NCBI RefSeq assembly: GCF_024793895.1 | Contig: NZ_JANUSB010000002.1 | Span: 1 to 64,000 of the forward strand | Source: Serratia sp. AKBS12 | GTDB taxonomy: Bacteria > Pseudomonadota > Gammaproteobacteria > Enterobacterales > Enterobacteriaceae | Reading direction: 5' to 3' | DNA: 64,000 bases | Shown here: positions 47,145 through 58,504 of the stretch, piece by piece | Layout of the letters: every line of letters starts with the position of its first letter | How positions within the stretch are numbered: the first letter of the stretch is position 1 | The notes under the pieces: model-generated | Seen by the model: the letters and a program-made list of their open reading frames with translations, nothing else | What the model was told of the DNA's origin: nothing | Database searches by the model: none | Position numbers and translations under genes: made by a program

Positions 47145-48572
47145 TCATTTGCCCCCAAGCAGGTCGCGTGCGCCCCAATGCGGGAAGTGCTTGCGCACCA
47201 GCGCATTCAGTTCCAGTTCAAAAGCGCTGAACTCGCCATTGCCGACCGATGCCTGCTGCAGCGTTTCGCGCACCAGTCCGGCGCCAACGGTGACATTGCT
47301 CAGCCGATCGATAAAGATCAACCCGCCGGTCACATGATTACGCTGATAGCTATCCAGCAGCAGCGGTTCATCAAAGGTCAGTTCCACCAGGCCGATGCCG
47401 TTAAGCGGCAGCGTATCCGCCTGATACTGCGCCAGCGAGTTGATTTCCACCTGATGGCGGATGCTTTCAACCCGGGCACGGGTTTTCTTGCCGGCCACCT
47501 TGATGTCGTAGCTCTGGCCCGGCAACAATGACTGCTCCGCCATCCACACTACGTCGACCAGCGCGCTTTGCGCCGCCTGTAGCGTTTCAGCGGCATCCAC
47601 CAGCAGGTCGCCGCGACTGACATCCACTTCGTCCTTCAGCACCAGCGTAATCGCTTCGCCCGGCAGCGCTTGCTGAAGATCCCCGTCAAAGGTGACGATG
47701 CGCGCCACGCTGGTTTCCACCCCGGAAGGCAGTACCTTGATGCGCTGGCCTACACGCACAACCCCGGCAGACAAAGTGCCGGCATAGCCGCGGAAATCGA
47801 GGTTCGGGCGGTTGACGTACTGTACCGGGAAGCGCAACGGCTGCGCCTGCGCCTGGTCAATCACGTCTACCGTTTCCAGTACCTCCAGCAGCGTTGGGCC
47901 ACTGTACCAGGGCATGTTTACGCTCTGACTGGCGACGTTGTCGCCATCCAGCGCCGACAGTGGCACGAATTTGATATCCAGATCGTTCGGCAGTTGCTGG
48001 GCAAAGGTCAGATAGTCCTGCTTGAATTGCTCAAACGCCGTTTCGCTGTACTCCACCAGATCCATTTTGTTCACCGCGACCACCAGATGGCGGATGCCCA
48101 GCAACGTGGCGATAAAGCTGTGGCGTCGCGTCTGATCGAGCACGCCTTTGCGCGCGTCGATCAGCAGGATCGCCAGGTCGCAGGTGGATGCGCCGGTGGC
48201 CATATTCCGCGTGTACTGCTCATGCCCCGGCGTATCGGCGATGATAAACTTGCGCTTTTCGGTAGAAAAATAGCGGTACGCCACGTCAATGGTAATGCCC
48301 TGTTCGCGTTCAGCCTGCAAGCCATCCACCAGCAGCGCCAGATCGAGCTTTTCGCCCTGCGTGCCAAGACGCTTGCTGTCGGTGTGCAGCGTCGACAGCT
48401 GATCTTCGTAGATCTGGCGAGTATCGTGCAGCAGGCGGCCGATCAGCGTGCTCTTGCCGTCATCGACGCTGCCGCAGGTCAGAAAGCGCAGCAGGCTCTT
48501 ATGCTGTTGCGCATGCAAATAGGCTTCTACGCCGCCCTGTTCAGCGATTTGTTGTGCAATTACATTGTTCAT
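47145..48572 (-). CDS. cysN: Sulfate adenylyltransferase subunit CysN (GTPase)
   Basis: CysN uses GTP hydrolysis to drive APS formation by CysD. The 475 residues (E. coli length) form an EF-Tu-like GTPase: [14 protein letters not shown] (G1), DTPGHEQY (G3), NKMDLVEY (G4), followed by two beta-barrel domains. It is 11 bp after cysD. CysB-dependent expression is expected for the operon. Confidence 0.97.
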   Translation of the reverse strand: MNNVIAQQIAEQGGVEAYLHAQQHKSLLRFLTCGSVDDGKSTLIGRLLHDTRQIYEDQLSTLHTDSKRLGTQGEKLDLALLVDGLQAEREQGITIDVAYRYFSTEKRKFIIADTPGHEQYTRNMATGASTCDLAILLIDARKGVLDQTRRHSFIATLLGIRHLVVAVNKMDLVEYSETAFEQFKQDYLTFAQQLPNDLDIKFVPLSALDGDNVASQSVNMPWYSGPTLLEVLETVDVIDQAQAQPLRFPVQYVNRPNLDFRGYAGTLSAGVVRVGQRIKVLPSGVETSVARIVTFDGDLQQALPGEAITLVLKDEVDVSRGDLLVDAAETLQAAQSALVDVVWMAEQSLLPGQSYDIKVAGKKTRARVESIRHQVEINSLAQYQADTLPLNGIGLVELTFDEPLLLDSYQRNHVTGGLIFIDRLSNVTVGAGLVRETLQQASVGNGEFSAFELELNALVRKHFPHWGARDLLGGK

Positions 48573-48583
48573 CCGGCGGCTCC

Positions 48584-49492
48584 TCAGAAATACCCTTGAC
48601 GCTTTTTCAGCTCCATCGAACCGGACTGATCGCGGTCGATCATGCGGCCCTGACGCTCACTGGTGGTAGAAACCAGCATCTCTTCGATGATCTCGGGCAG
48701 CGTCTGCGCCTCGGACTCCACCGCACCGGTCAGCGGCCAGCAGCCCAGGGTACGGAACCGCACCATGCGCTGGCTGATCGCTTCGCCAGGCTGCAGATCG
48801 ATACGATCGTCATCCACCATCAGCAGCATGCCGTCGCGCTCCAGTACCGGGCGCGGTTTCGCCAGGTACAGCGGCACGATGTCGATCTTTTCCAGGAAGA
48901 TATATTGCCAGATGTCCAGCTCGGTCCAGTTCGACAGCGGGAAGACGCGAATGCTCTCGCCTTTGTTGATCTGGCCATTGTAGTTGTGCCACAGCTCCGG
49001 CCGCTGGTTTTTCGGATCCCAGCGGTGGAAGCGATCGCGGAACGAATAAATACGCTCTTTGGCGCGTGATTTCTCTTCATCACGACGTGCACCGCCGAAA
49101 GCGGCGTCAAAGCCGTATTTGTTCAGCGCCTGTTTCAGGCCTTCGGTTTTCATAATGTCGGTGTGTTTGGCGCTGCCGTGCACGAACGGGTTGATACCCA
49201 TCGCCACCCCTTCCGGGTTTTTATGCACCAACAGCTCGAAACCGTACTCTTTGGCGGTGCGATCGCGGAACTGGTACATTTCGCGGAACTTCCAGCCGGT
49301 GTCGACGTGCAGCAGCGGGAACGGCAAAGTCCCCGGATAGAACGCCTTGCGCGCCAGATGCAGCATCACCGAGGAATCTTTGCCGATGGAGTACAGCATC
49401 ACCGGATTGCCGAATTCTGCGGCGACTTCACGGATGATATGGATACTCTCCGCCTCCAATTGCCGCAAGTGAGTGAGTCGTTTTTCGTCCAT
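48584..49492 (-). CDS. cysD: Sulfate adenylyltransferase subunit CysD
   Basis: CysD carries the adenylyl transfer site making APS from ATP and sulfate. The 302-residue PP-loop protein (same length as in E. coli) has the [17 protein letters not shown] motif (about 36-52), [16 protein letters not shown] and [13 protein letters not shown]. It lies 9 bp after cysG and before cysN. Confidence 0.97.
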   Translation of the reverse strand: MDEKRLTHLRQLEAESIHIIREVAAEFGNPVMLYSIGKDSSVMLHLARKAFYPGTLPFPLLHVDTGWKFREMYQFRDRTAKEYGFELLVHKNPEGVAMGINPFVHGSAKHTDIMKTEGLKQALNKYGFDAAFGGARRDEEKSRAKERIYSFRDRFHRWDPKNQRPELWHNYNGQINKGESIRVFPLSNWTELDIWQYIFLEKIDIVPLYLAKPRPVLERDGMLLMVDDDRIDLQPGEAISQRMVRFRTLGCWPLTGAVESEAQTLPEIIEEMLVSTTSERQGRMIDRDQSGSMELKKRQGYF

Positions 49493-49501
49493 AACAGATC
49501 C

Positions 49502-50920
49502 TTAAGCCAGATTCACAACGGTAGAAACCGTCTGAGATTGCTGCCCAAACCAGGCTATTTGATGGTGCAGTTGCACTACCTCGCCGATCACCAGCAAAGC
49601 CGGCAGCGGCGCCCGTTGGGCCAGTTGTTCAAGTTGTTGCAGCGTGCCGGTCAGCACCTGCTGGTCGGCGCGCGTACCGCGGCTGATCACCGCCACCGGG
49701 GTCTCGGCCGCACGACCGTGCGCCATCAGACGCTGGCTGATATCCGCCGCCTTCATTGTGCCCATGTAGATCGCCAGCGTTTGCCGCGCCCGAGCCAGAT
49801 CGGCCCAGTCCAGTCCGTCGCCGTCGGCACGGGCATGGCCGGTAATAAAGGTGACGCTCTGCGCATGATCGCGATGCGTCAGCGGAATGCCGGCATACGC
49901 GGTGGCACCCGCCGCCGCCGTCACGCCGGGCACTACCTGGAACGGTATGCCCGCCGCCGCCGCCACTTGCAGCTCTTCGCCACCGCGGCCGAAGATGAAC
50001 GGGTCACCGCCCTTCAGGCGCACCACGCGTTTCCCCTGCTGCGCCAGTTCCACCAGCAGGCGGTTGGTTTCTTCCTGAATCACCGAATGCGCGCCGGCGC
50101 GCTTGCCGACGCAAATACGATCCGCGTCGCGGCGCACCAGATCGAGGATCTCTTCGCTGACCAGATGGTCATACAGCACCACGTCCGCCTGTTGCATCAC
50201 CTGCAGCCCGCGCAACGTTAGCAGGCCTATGTCGCCCGGCCCGGCACCGACCAGGGCGATCTCACCCTGTGCGCCTTCGTTGCCGGCGGCAAACGCCGCC
50301 AAATCCTGCGCCAGCTGTTGTTCGGCCTGTGCTTGCTGGCCGTTCGCCACCAACGTGGCAAAACGGCCGTTAAGCGCCTTTTCCCAAAAGCGTCGACGCG
50401 CGCCGATCGCCCCCAGCGTCTGTTTCACCCGTTGGCGAAAACCGCCGGCCAGTTGCGCCATCGGCCCCAGGCTGGCTGGCAACAGCGCCTCGAGTTTTTC
50501 CCGCAGCATGCGCGCCAGTACCGGTGCCTGTCCGCCGGACGATACCGCCACCACCAGCGGCGAACGGTCAATGATCGACGGAAAGATAAACGAACAGCGC
50601 GGCTGATCGTCCACCACGTTGGCCAGCACCCGCCGCGCGTCGGCCTCGGCATACACCGTGGCGTTCAGCGCGCTATCGCTGGTTGCCGCAATCACCAGGA
50701 AAACATCATCCAGCTGTTCGGGGGCAAAAGCCTGCCCCAGCCAGTGAATGCGCCCTTCCTGACGACGTTGTTCGAGTTCCGGTGAGAGCGACTGCGCAAC
50801 TATCCGTATTTCAGCCCCGGCGCGCGCAAGCAGTTCCACCTTGCGTGCAGCGACTTCACCGCCGCCAACGACCAGCACCGGGCGTTGTTTCAGATCGGCA
50901 AATATTGGTAGATAGTCCAC
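49502..50920 (-). CDS. cysG: Siroheme synthase CysG (trifunctional)
   Basis: CysG methylates uroporphyrinogen III, oxidises precorrin-2 and inserts iron, supplying siroheme to sulfite reductase. The 472 residues comprise the N-terminal dehydrogenase/ferrochelatase half ([11 protein letters not shown]; Ser128-like SSGG) and the C-terminal SUMT half ([44 protein letters not shown]). The start is GTG at 50920 after AAAAGGCTGTT, matching the family N terminus DYLPIF; upstream codons are not conserved. In E. coli cysG lies with nirBDC; here it heads cysG-D-N-C. Confidence 0.95.
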   Translation of the reverse strand: MDYLPIFADLKQRPVLVVGGGEVAARKVELLARAGAEIRIVAQSLSPELEQRRQEGRIHWLGQAFAPEQLDDVFLVIAATSDSALNATVYAEADARRVLANVVDDQPRCSFIFPSIIDRSPLVVAVSSGGQAPVLARMLREKLEALLPASLGPMAQLAGGFRQRVKQTLGAIGARRRFWEKALNGRFATLVANGQQAQAEQQLAQDLAAFAAGNEGAQGEIALVGAGPGDIGLLTLRGLQVMQQADVVLYDHLVSEEILDLVRRDADRICVGKRAGAHSVIQEETNRLLVELAQQGKRVVRLKGGDPFIFGRGGEELQVAAAAGIPFQVVPGVTAAAGATAYAGIPLTHRDHAQSVTFITGHARADGDGLDWADLARARQTLAIYMGTMKAADISQRLMAHGRAAETPVAVISRGTRADQQVLTGTLQQLEQLAQRAPLPALLVIGEVVQLHHQIAWFGQQSQTVSTVVNLA

Positions 50921-51149
50921 AACAGCCTTTTCATATAACAGAAAGATAGGGAGACTATACGGGCTACGATTTCGCCTCTGAAATGACGAAAAGGAATGAG
51001 TAGTGCGATAATGGAATAAGGCCACGGCAGCGTGCGCGCCAGCGCAAATTTAAGAGCGCAGGAAATTGAGTAATTCGTCCTGGCGTTTCATACTGGCAAC
51101 CACAAAAAACACTCGGCATCGCCGATAGCAAAAGAGAAGGACTTTCGGA

Positions 51150-52232
51150 ATGTTTTCCCGTTTTTGCCTGCAGTCCAGCCTGCTGGTCATGGCATTTTGC
51201 AGCGTTTTCAACGTTTCGGCCGCTACACAGCACGCCAAGGATGCCCCACTGGGCAAATACGCCGCCGAGCATATTCGCCATATCGCCACCTATTTCCCGG
51301 GCCGCATGGCCGGTAGCCCGGCGGAGCTGCTCACGGCAGATTATCTCAAGCAGCAGTTTGCCAGGATGGGCTATCAGAGCAACATTCGCAATTTCAACAC
51401 CCGCTTTCTCTATGTAAATAAAAATGCCAGCGAAAACTGGCATAACATTGCGGTCAACTCGGTGATTGCGGCAAAGAATGGCGAGCAGCAGAAACAGATC
51501 ATCATCATGGCGCATTTTGATACCTATATGCCGCGTAGCGATGACGAAGTGGACAACAATCTGGGTGGGCTGACCCTGCAAGGGGTGGACGACAATGCCT
51601 CCGGCGTTGGCGTGATGCTGGAACTGGCACAGCGGTTAAAGGATATTCCGACCGGCTATACGCTGCGGTTCCTCGCCACCAGCGGCGAAGAACTGGGCTC
51701 GCTCGGCGCAAAAAACTATCTTGAACGCATGAGCCCGGAGGAACGGGCTAATACCGTACTGGTGATTAATCTCGACAGCCTGATCACCGGCGACAGGCTC
51801 TATTTCCACGCTGGCCGCCAGACGCCGCCACAGATGGCGAAGAAAAGCCGCGATCGCGCGCTGGACATTGCCCACCGCTACGGCATCGCCGCCGCCATCA
51901 ATCCGGGCAGTAAAAAATATCCGAAAGGCACCGGTTGCTGTTCCGATCAGGAAATATTTGATAACGCCGGTATCCCGGTGCTAGCGGTGGAGGCTACCAA
52001 CTGGTCACTGAGCGATAAGGACGGTTATCAGCAGCGCGCCATCAGTCCGCACTTTCCGCAGGGCACCAGTTGGCATCAGCCACAGTACGACAACCTGAAC
52101 TACCTGGAACGCTATCTTCCTGGGCGCATCGACAAACGCAGCCGCGACAGCGTGCAAATCCTGTTGCCGCTGATCAAAGAGCTGGCGCAGGCGCACCCGC
52201 AGCCGCAGCCGCATGCACAGAAGACAAAATAG
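51150..52232 (+). CDS. iap: Alkaline phosphatase isozyme conversion aminopeptidase Iap
   Basis: In E. coli Iap removes the N-terminal Arg from periplasmic PhoA subunits. The 360-residue M28-family metallopeptidase has a signal peptide (about 1-24, ending NVSA), zinc ligands in MAHFDTY (His), VDDNASGVG (Asp), SGEELGSLG (Glu) and a C-terminal His. The tail is rich in Pro, Gln and His (HPQPQPHAQ). It is divergent from cysG and convergent with cysH. Confidence 0.93.
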   Translation: MFSRFCLQSSLLVMAFCSVFNVSAATQHAKDAPLGKYAAEHIRHIATYFPGRMAGSPAELLTADYLKQQFARMGYQSNIRNFNTRFLYVNKNASENWHNIAVNSVIAAKNGEQQKQIIIMAHFDTYMPRSDDEVDNNLGGLTLQGVDDNASGVGVMLELAQRLKDIPTGYTLRFLATSGEELGSLGAKNYLERMSPEERANTVLVINLDSLITGDRLYFHAGRQTPPQMAKKSRDRALDIAHRYGIAAAINPGSKKYPKGTGCCSDQEIFDNAGIPVLAVEATNWSLSDKDGYQQRAISPHFPQGTSWHQPQYDNLNYLERYLPGRIDKRSRDSVQILLPLIKELAQAHPQPQPHAQKTK

Positions 52233-52233
52233 C

Positions 52234-52258
52234 AAAAAGGCCGCAAAGCGGCCTTTAG
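52234..52258 (+). terminator. Possible iap terminator
   Basis: AAAAAGGCCGC-AAA-GCGGCCTTTAGACT directly after the iap stop. The U tract is short. Confidence 0.6.
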
Positions 52259-52394
52259 ACTGATGACAAACCTCATTCCTGTACTGAGCGAGTAGAGGTC
52301 AATAAATAAAAAATCAGCAAAACCAATTTTTTGATTTTGGCTGTTCACCACAAAGCAGGAAAAAACACGCTTTTCCTGCGTTGTCAGCATCGGT
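52259..52394. other. iap-cysH spacer without CRISPR-Cas
   Basis: In E. coli the type I-E cas genes and CRISPR1 lie between iap and cysH. Here only about 160 bp separate the two genes and contain no repeats. A hairpin GCAGGAAAA...TTTTCCTGC (52357-52379) may be the cysH terminator. Confidence 0.75.
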
Positions 52395-53129
52395 TTACCC
52401 TTCGTGCAGCCCGCACTCGCGCTTGAGGCCAAAGAAGCGGGTTTCTTCCTCGCTCATGCCCGGCTCCCATTTGCGCGTGGTGTGGGTGTCACCCACCGAC
52501 AGATAGCCCTGCTCCCACAGCGGGTGATAACTCAGCCCATGCTCGGTCAGGTACTGATAGATCTGCCGGTTGTCCCAGTCGATGATCGGCAGCATTTTGA
52601 ACACCCCGCGCTGCACCGCCAGCACCGGCAGATTGGCACGACTGCCGGACTGCTCGCGTCGCAGGCCGGCGAACCAGGTTTGCGCGCCGAGCGTTTCCAG
52701 CGCACGGCTCATCGGTTCTACCTTGTTGATCTGGTTATACTTTTCGATACCTTCCACGCCCTGTTCCCACAGTTTGCCGTAACGCGCTTCCTGCCAGGCA
52801 GCCGACTGCTCGGCACGGAACACCTGCAGATTCAGTTGCAAACTGTCGGTCAGTCGATCGATAAACTGATAGGTTTCCGGGAACAGATAGCCGGTGTCGG
52901 TGAGGATAACCGGAATATCCGGTCGAATGCGCGTGACCAAATGCAGGCACACCGCCGCCTGAATGCCAAAGCTCGAAGAAAGCACAAACTCGCCCGGCAG
53001 GTGCTCCAGCGCCCAGGCCACGCGCTGTTGCGCAGACAGGCTTTCCAACCGCCCGTTGAGTTCGGCCAGCGCCAGCGCCTGCCCGGATTTGGGCAGCGCA
53101 TTCAGCGCCGCCAGATCGAATTCAGCCAT
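52395..53129 (-). CDS. cysH: PAPS reductase CysH
   Basis: CysH reduces PAPS to sulfite with thioredoxin or glutaredoxin. The 244 residues (E. coli length) include the PP-loop-like [21 protein letters not shown] and the C-terminal ECGLHEG with the catalytic Cys; the Cys-Cys iron-sulfur motif of APS reductases is absent, supporting PAPS specificity. The start at 53129 has GGAGG upstream. Last gene of cysJIH, 17 bp after cysI. Confidence 0.97.
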   Translation of the reverse strand: MAEFDLAALNALPKSGQALALAELNGRLESLSAQQRVAWALEHLPGEFVLSSSFGIQAAVCLHLVTRIRPDIPVILTDTGYLFPETYQFIDRLTDSLQLNLQVFRAEQSAAWQEARYGKLWEQGVEGIEKYNQINKVEPMSRALETLGAQTWFAGLRREQSGSRANLPVLAVQRGVFKMLPIIDWDNRQIYQYLTEHGLSYHPLWEQGYLSVGDTHTTRKWEPGMSEEETRFFGLKRECGLHEG

Positions 53130-53146
53130 CTTGTCTGCCTCCACGA

Positions 53147-54862
53147 TTAATCCCAGAAATCCTGCGCCGGATCCACCACCGGACGCACGATGCCGGTACG
53201 GATGGTGAAGTCGCCAAAGCCCTCGCCTGCGTTGCGCTCCAGCGCCCAGCGGCCGACCAGTTGGTCGATCTCTTTGAGGATTTCGTCTTCGTTGATATTT
53301 TCGCGATACATGCGCGGAATGCGCGTACCGGCCCGGTTACCGCCCAAATGCAGGTTGTAGCGGCCAACGGCCTTGCCCACCAGGCCAATTTCCGCCAGCA
53401 GCGCACGGCCGCAGCCGTTCGGGCAGCCAGTGACCCGCAGCACGATGTGCTCATCGCCAACCCCATGCTGATGCATGATGCCTTCAACCTTGGTGACAAA
53501 GGCCGGCAGGAAGCGCTCGGCCTCGGCCATTGCCAGTGGGCAGGTCGGGAATGACACGCAGGCCATCGAATTTTTGCGCTGCTCGCTGACGCCGTCGTCG
53601 ATCAGACCATGTGCACGCGCGATGGCTTCGATCTTTGCCTTTTCGCTTTCCGGCACGCCGGCCACGATCAGGTTCTGGTTGGCCGTCAGGCGGAAATCCC
53701 CCTGATGGACCTTGGCGATCTCGGCCACGCCGGTTTTCAGCGGCCGTCCCGGATAGTCCAGCAGGCGGCCGTTTTCAACAAACAGCGTCAAGTGCCAATG
53801 ATTGTCCACCCCCTTCACCCAACCGATGCGATCGCCGCGGCCGGTAAATTCATAAGGGCGGATCGGTTCAAAGGTGATACCGGCGCGTTTTTCCACTTCG
53901 GCGCGGAAGGTATCGACGCCAACGCGTTCCAGCGTGTATTTGGTTTTGGCGTTTTTACGATCGGTACGGTTGCCCCAATCGCGCTGGGTGGTCACTACGG
54001 CTTCCGCCACCGCCAGCGTGTGTTCCAGTGGAATATAGCCAAATTCGCTGGCCTGGCGCGCATAGGTTTTCTTGTTGCCGTGCTCGATCGACAGGCCGCC
54101 GCCGACCAGCAGGTTAAAGCCTACCAGTTTGCCGTTTTCGGCGATCGCCACAAAGTTCATGTCATTGGCGTGCAGATCCACGTCGTTTTGCGGTGGGATC
54201 ACCACGGTGGTTTTGAACTTGCGCGGCAGATAGGTGGCGCCCAGAATCGGCTCTTCGTCGGTGGTGGCCACCTTCTCCTGATCCAGCCACACTTCGGCAT
54301 ACGCACGCGTACGCGGCAGCAGGTGCTCGGAAATCTTCTTCGCCCATTCATAGGCTTCCTGATGCAGCTCGGATTCCACCGGGTTTGAGGTGCACAACAC
54401 GTTACGGTTTACGTCGTTGGCGGTAGCCAGCGCGTCCAGCCCCAGTTTGTTCAATAACTGGTGCACCGGTTTGACGTTGCCCTTCAGAATACCGTGGAAC
54501 TGGAACGTCTGGCGGTTGGTGATACGAATGCTGCCGTACAGCGTGCTTTCCTGCGCAAACTTGTCGATGCCCAGCCACTGCTGCGGGCTGATGATACCGC
54601 CCGGCAGACGGCAACGCAGCATCATCGCATGGCGCGGCTCCAGTTTCTGTTCGGCACGTTCGGCCCGAATGTCGCGGTCGTCCTGCTGGTACATGCCGTG
54701 AAAACGGATCAGCAGAAAGTTGTCGCCGTTGAAGCCGCCGGTCAAACCGTCATTTAGATCTTCGGCAATGGTGCCGCGCAGGAAGTTGCTTTGTTGCTTC
54801 ATGCGCTCGGCATCAGCCAATTTGCCTTCTACCACCAGAGGCCCCGGGTGTTTGTCACTCAT
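53147..54862 (-). CDS. cysI: Sulfite reductase hemoprotein subunit CysI
   Basis: CysI reduces sulfite to sulfide at a coupled siroheme-[4Fe-4S] centre. The 571 residues contain the cluster cysteines in [13 protein letters not shown] (with the preceding Cys of ACVSFPTC) and [12 protein letters not shown], and the substrate-binding basic residues of [11 protein letters not shown]-containing parachain. It overlaps the cysJ stop by one base (TGATG). Confidence 0.97.
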   Translation of the reverse strand: MSDKHPGPLVVEGKLADAERMKQQSNFLRGTIAEDLNDGLTGGFNGDNFLLIRFHGMYQQDDRDIRAERAEQKLEPRHAMMLRCRLPGGIISPQQWLGIDKFAQESTLYGSIRITNRQTFQFHGILKGNVKPVHQLLNKLGLDALATANDVNRNVLCTSNPVESELHQEAYEWAKKISEHLLPRTRAYAEVWLDQEKVATTDEEPILGATYLPRKFKTTVVIPPQNDVDLHANDMNFVAIAENGKLVGFNLLVGGGLSIEHGNKKTYARQASEFGYIPLEHTLAVAEAVVTTQRDWGNRTDRKNAKTKYTLERVGVDTFRAEVEKRAGITFEPIRPYEFTGRGDRIGWVKGVDNHWHLTLFVENGRLLDYPGRPLKTGVAEIAKVHQGDFRLTANQNLIVAGVPESEKAKIEAIARAHGLIDDGVSEQRKNSMACVSFPTCPLAMAEAERFLPAFVTKVEGIMHQHGVGDEHIVLRVTGCPNGCGRALLAEIGLVGKAVGRYNLHLGGNRAGTRIPRMYRENINEDEILKEIDQLVGRWALERNAGEGFGDFTIRTGIVRPVVDPAQDFWD

Positions 54863-56673
54863 CAGTAAACATCTCGCTGATAACGGCGCTCAAGGCGCAG
54901 CTCACTTAAAAATTCATCGGCCTGCTCGGTATCCATGCCACCGTGCTCGGCTACCAGTGCCAGTAATGTGTTCTCAACGTCTTTCGCCATGCGATTGGCA
55001 TCGCCGCAGACATAAATGTGCGCGCCTTGCTGGATCCAGCGCCACACTTCCGCGCCCTGTTCGCGCAGTTTGTCCTGGACGTAGACTTTTTGCTGCCGAT
55101 CGCGCGACCAGGCCAGATCGATACGGGTCAGCAAACCGTCCTTGACGTAGCGCTGCCACTCAACCTGATACAGGAAGTCCTCGGTAAAATGCGGATTACC
55201 GAAGAACAGCCAGTTTTTACCTGCGGCGCCGTCGGCGTCACGCTGCTGCATGAAGGCGCGGAACGGCGCAATGCCGGTACCGGGGCCAATCATGATCACC
55301 GGCGCGTCCGGATTGGCCGGCAAGCGGAAATTGTCGTTGTGTTCAATAAACACCCGCAGGTCGCCGTCCTCTTCCAGCCGATCGGCCAGGAAACTGGAGG
55401 CGCCACCGGCACGCGCACGGCCGTCGATGTCATAACGCACCACGCCTACGGTGATGTGTACTTCGTTCTCGTTTTCCGCCTGCGAGGAAGCAATGGAATA
55501 CAAACGCGGCGTCAGCGGGCGCAGCAGGCCAATCAGTTGCTCGGCGGAAAGATCGGCCGGCGCCTGGCGCACCATGTCAACGATCGGCGTGTTATGCGCA
55601 AAATGTTGCAGTTTGGCCTTGTCGGCCAGCAAGGCGATCAGCTGTTCGTCGCGCGACAGGGCAGCGTATTTTTCAACGATCGGCGTGGTGTTTTGCGTCA
55701 GCTCGAAATGGCTGCGCAACGCGTCGGCCAGCGGCAGGGTTTTGCCCTCCACCTCCACCGGTTCGTCGCCTTTCAGCCACAACAGTTGCACCAGTTCATC
55801 CACCAGCGCCGGATCGTTGTCAAACCATACGCCAAGCGCATCGCCCGGTTGGTAGCGCAGCCCGGAGTCGGCGAGATCGATCTCGATGTGCCGCACGTCT
55901 TTATCCGAATGGCGACCGGTGATCTTTTGGTTGACCGCCAGCTGCGCCGTCAGTGGCTGTTCCTTGCTGTACGGACTGCTGTCGATCAGATCGACCGCAC
56001 CGCTGGCCAGAGCGCCGGGCACGGCGTTTTCCGCCGGCGCGCGCGCTTTCAATACCGATACCACCTGCTTGCGCCAGGCCACGGCCAATTCTTGGTATTC
56101 CACGTCAGCGTCGACGCGCTCCACCAGACGTTCCGCCCCCAGTTCCGCCAGTTTGGCATCGAAGTCCTTGCCCGACTGGCAGAAGTTTTCATACGAGGTA
56201 TCGCCCAGGCCAAACACCGCAAACGCGGTATCGGTCAGTTTGGGGGCTTTCTTGGAGTGAAGGAACTTGTGCAGCGCCACCGCCTCTTCCGCCGGTTCGC
56301 CTTCGCCCTGGGTGGAAGCCACGACGATCAGCAGTCGCTCCTGGGCGATCTGCTTGAATTTGTAATCGCCGGCATTGACCAGGTTGACGCTGAGCTTGGC
56401 CGCCAGCAGATCGTCGCGCAGCTGTTCCGCCAGGCGACGCGCATTACCGGTCTGCGAAGCGGAAATCAGCGTAATGCTGGGCGCCGCTGCGGCTGGCGCT
56501 GCCGGCGCCACCGGCAGCGCCACGGCGCCAGGTTGTTGATTCACCATTCCCCAGAAGTAGCCGGACAGCCACGCCAGCTGTGTCGGCGAATAATCACCGA
56601 TGGCAGCTTGCAGGCTCGCCAGCTGGTCGGGCGTCAGCGGGAGCAAGGATGTAGGAGGAGCCTGAGTGGTCAT
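54862..56673 (-). CDS. cysJ: Sulfite reductase flavoprotein subunit CysJ
   Basis: CysJ passes electrons from NADPH through FAD and FMN to CysI. The 603 residues comprise an N-terminal segment, a flavodoxin domain (about 65-205; [15 protein letters not shown]), a connecting FAD domain (RLYSIASSQ) and an NADPH domain ([23 protein letters not shown]; ending RRYQRDVY). The start at 56673 ([13 protein letters not shown]) matches E. coli; 18 upstream codons were rejected. It heads cysJIH. Confidence 0.96.
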   Translation of the reverse strand: MTTQAPPTSLLPLTPDQLASLQAAIGDYSPTQLAWLSGYFWGMVNQQPGAVALPVAPAAPAAAAPSITLISASQTGNARRLAEQLRDDLLAAKLSVNLVNAGDYKFKQIAQERLLIVVASTQGEGEPAEEAVALHKFLHSKKAPKLTDTAFAVFGLGDTSYENFCQSGKDFDAKLAELGAERLVERVDADVEYQELAVAWRKQVVSVLKARAPAENAVPGALASGAVDLIDSSPYSKEQPLTAQLAVNQKITGRHSDKDVRHIEIDLADSGLRYQPGDALGVWFDNDPALVDELVQLLWLKGDEPVEVEGKTLPLADALRSHFELTQNTTPIVEKYAALSRDEQLIALLADKAKLQHFAHNTPIVDMVRQAPADLSAEQLIGLLRPLTPRLYSIASSQAENENEVHITVGVVRYDIDGRARAGGASSFLADRLEEDGDLRVFIEHNDNFRLPANPDAPVIMIGPGTGIAPFRAFMQQRDADGAAGKNWLFFGNPHFTEDFLYQVEWQRYVKDGLLTRIDLAWSRDRQQKVYVQDKLREQGAEVWRWIQQGAHIYVCGDANRMAKDVENTLLALVAEHGGMDTEQADEFLSELRLERRYQRDVY

Positions 56674-56938
56674 TGCGTCACGAATTCCGTTATATATACC
56701 CGCTGCAACCGGGCAAAAATAGTTCATTTAAAAGGTAGGAAGGTAAGGTTACCGAGTGGAATCATAACAATTAAAGAAGTGATGGAAATAATTAATAACC
56801 AAATGAGCTAAGTGTTTTTGCGGGTATTATTTATCGCTAAAAGTGGTAACAGCAAGATGAATATAACAGCATGAAAGATAATGATTTAACCACTGAGACC
56901 GGCCGCCCGAGCGTTAAGCAACCGGCTACCGACGCCGG
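56674..56938. promoter_or_regulatory. cysJIH promoter region
   Basis: On the minus strand a -10 TATGAT (56761-56766) has no good -35, typical of CysB-activated promoters. The A/T-rich sequence upstream (56767-56830) would be the CysB-binding region by analogy with E. coli cysJ. No gene is supported in this spacer. Confidence 0.5.
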
Positions 56939-58120
56939 TTATTCCGGCAGCCAGGTGGGAAAATTAACGCAACTTGCCGCCGCGCTCATCCCCACCGGAC
57001 AATCAGCCAACTCCAGCGGCTGCGGATGCATCGGTGTGGTAAACCAGACGCCAACCTCCACATTCAGCTGACGTTCCAGGCTGTCACGCCGTTGTTTTTG
57101 TTGCGCCGACAGCAGTAACGGGAACCGCAGCCAGCTGTTTTCTGCTCCTTCGATGCGAGGTGGTTGCCGGTATCCGTGCGCCGCAGCCCAGCGCTGCCAA
57201 AAAGCTGCACCGCGCCGGCGCCGCTCTAGTAACGTCGGCAACCGGCTCAGTTGCAGACGCAGCAGCTCCGCAACCGGTTCGGCCATCCGCCAGCGGTATT
57301 GCGGGCTGAACAGTCCGCTTAATTCGGCGCTCTGCATCTGTGGCACACGCCCTTCCAGCGGCCAAGCGGCATCCGCCGCCGTCTGACCATCCTGCGTTAT
57401 CGCCACCGCATGGCGCAACGTGTGCAGCAGACGCCGTATAAATACAGGCTCGGCGTCGGCGCTGGTGGCATATACCTGCTGCAGCCGTTGCTGCAACGCC
57501 GGCGAATGCGTAATTACCCAACCACCGTGGATGGTATTGACCACCTTGGAACGTTCACTGCTGAAAAAGGCGATATCGCCCAAGCTGCCGAGCAATTGGC
57601 CGCGGTAGCGCGCGCCGGTGGCATGCGCGCAATCTTCTATCACCCATAGCCGATGCGCACGCGCCAGCGCCAGCAGCGCGTCAAGATCGCGACATACCAG
57701 ACCAAAGCTGTACTGGATCATGACCGCTTTGGTGTTGGGCGTGATCGCCTGCGCCATCGCCGCCGCGCTGATGCCAAAGGTGTCAGCCTCGATATCGACA
57801 AACGCTATTTCGATACCGTTATAACTGAAGGCATTGGCCACGCACTGACAGGTAAACGCCGGGATCAGCACGCGATCCCCCGGCTGCAGCCCAAGCGTGT
57901 GGATCACCGCATACAACGCCGCACGCCCGGCCATAAAGCTGGCTACGCCGTCAGTCTGCCAGATTTCGCCAATCTGCCGATGCAACGCCTGCACCTGCGC
58001 TGCGGGGGCAATCGCCCTATCGTCCCCCTGCATCAACCAACGACGAGCACAGTGGTCCTCTTGTTCAGACAGCGTAGCGTTCAACAACGGCACCCGGCGT
58101 GCAAAGGGTGGAAAAGTCAT
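56939..58120 (-). CDS. DegT/DnrJ/EryC1-family PLP-dependent aminotransferase
   Basis: The 393-residue protein belongs to the sugar-aminotransferase-like fold-type I group: the cofactor Asp in VIEDCAHATGA (Asp163), AFTCQCVANA, and a Lys in SSERSKVVNT (Lys192) at the Schiff-base position, though the flanking sequence differs from the common SFHxTK pattern. No sugar-nucleotide or O-antigen genes are nearby. The start at 58120 has AAGGAGCC upstream. It is divergent from the symporter/hydrolase operon and shares its promoter palindrome, which suggests a linked pathway. Substrate unknown. Confidence 0.75.
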   Translation of the reverse strand: MTFPPFARRVPLLNATLSEQEDHCARRWLMQGDDRAIAPAAQVQALHRQIGEIWQTDGVASFMAGRAALYAVIHTLGLQPGDRVLIPAFTCQCVANAFSYNGIEIAFVDIEADTFGISAAAMAQAITPNTKAVMIQYSFGLVCRDLDALLALARAHRLWVIEDCAHATGARYRGQLLGSLGDIAFFSSERSKVVNTIHGGWVITHSPALQQRLQQVYATSADAEPVFIRRLLHTLRHAVAITQDGQTAADAAWPLEGRVPQMQSAELSGLFSPQYRWRMAEPVAELLRLQLSRLPTLLERRRRGAAFWQRWAAAHGYRQPPRIEGAENSWLRFPLLLSAQQKQRRDSLERQLNVEVGVWFTTPMHPQPLELADCPVGMSAAASCVNFPTWLPE

Positions 58121-58157
58121 CGCGGCTCCTTGACTTGCCAAAAAAAGTGTTGTTATT

Positions 58158-58196
58158 TTGCACTGCTGTTATAAAAAACTATAACACCTAATACAA
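58158..58196. promoter_or_regulatory. Overlapping divergent promoters with shared operator
   Basis: GTTATA-AAAAAC-TATAAC (58168-58185) is a 6-bp-arm dyad. Plus strand: TTGCAC (58158-58163), 16 bp, TATAAC (58180-58185) drives the symporter operon. Minus strand: TTGTAT (58191-58196), 17 bp, TATAAC (58168-58173) drives the aminotransferase gene. The dyad covers both -10 boxes, where the operon's GntR-family protein could repress both directions. Confidence 0.6.
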
Positions 58197-58255
58197 CAAT
58201 AAATTATTCCTCAACCTGATTTTCTTATACGCAAACACAACGATAAGGGAAAACA

Positions 58256-58504
58256 ATGGATATATTAAGTAACTGTTTTGAAAGAAAATGGTTTTATATC
58301 TTCATGTTTATGTATCTGCTGATCATGATGCCGTTGCCATTTTTCTTTAACACGCAATACCAACCCGGCTGGCTAGGGATCCCAACATTCATCTTCGGCT
58401 GGCTAATACATGGCATCACAGTATCGGCACTGATTATTCTGTTTGCCTGGCAGTGTCTGCAACGCCCGGAATATCAGGGCAATATCGACGAGGAACAGCC
58501 ATGA
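58256..58504 (+). CDS. Small membrane protein, likely symporter accessory subunit (DUF3311/DUF997-like)
   Basis: The 82-residue protein has two hydrophobic segments (about 12-31 and 43-66), with a Pro-rich turn between (MPLPFFFNTQYQPGWLGIP). Small two-span proteins of this sort are commonly encoded just before SSS-family symporters. Its stop overlaps the symporter start by four bases (ATGA), giving strong coupling. RBS AAGGGAAAAC precedes its ATG. Confidence 0.75.
   Translation: MDILSNCFERKWFYIFMFMYLLIMMPLPFFFNTQYQPGWLGIPTFIFGWLIHGITVSALIILFAWQCLQRPEYQGNIDEEQP

Noticed and set aside
55018-56811. 597-codon frame opposite cysJ
   Set aside because: Antisense to cysJ; composition-driven, no recognisable domain.
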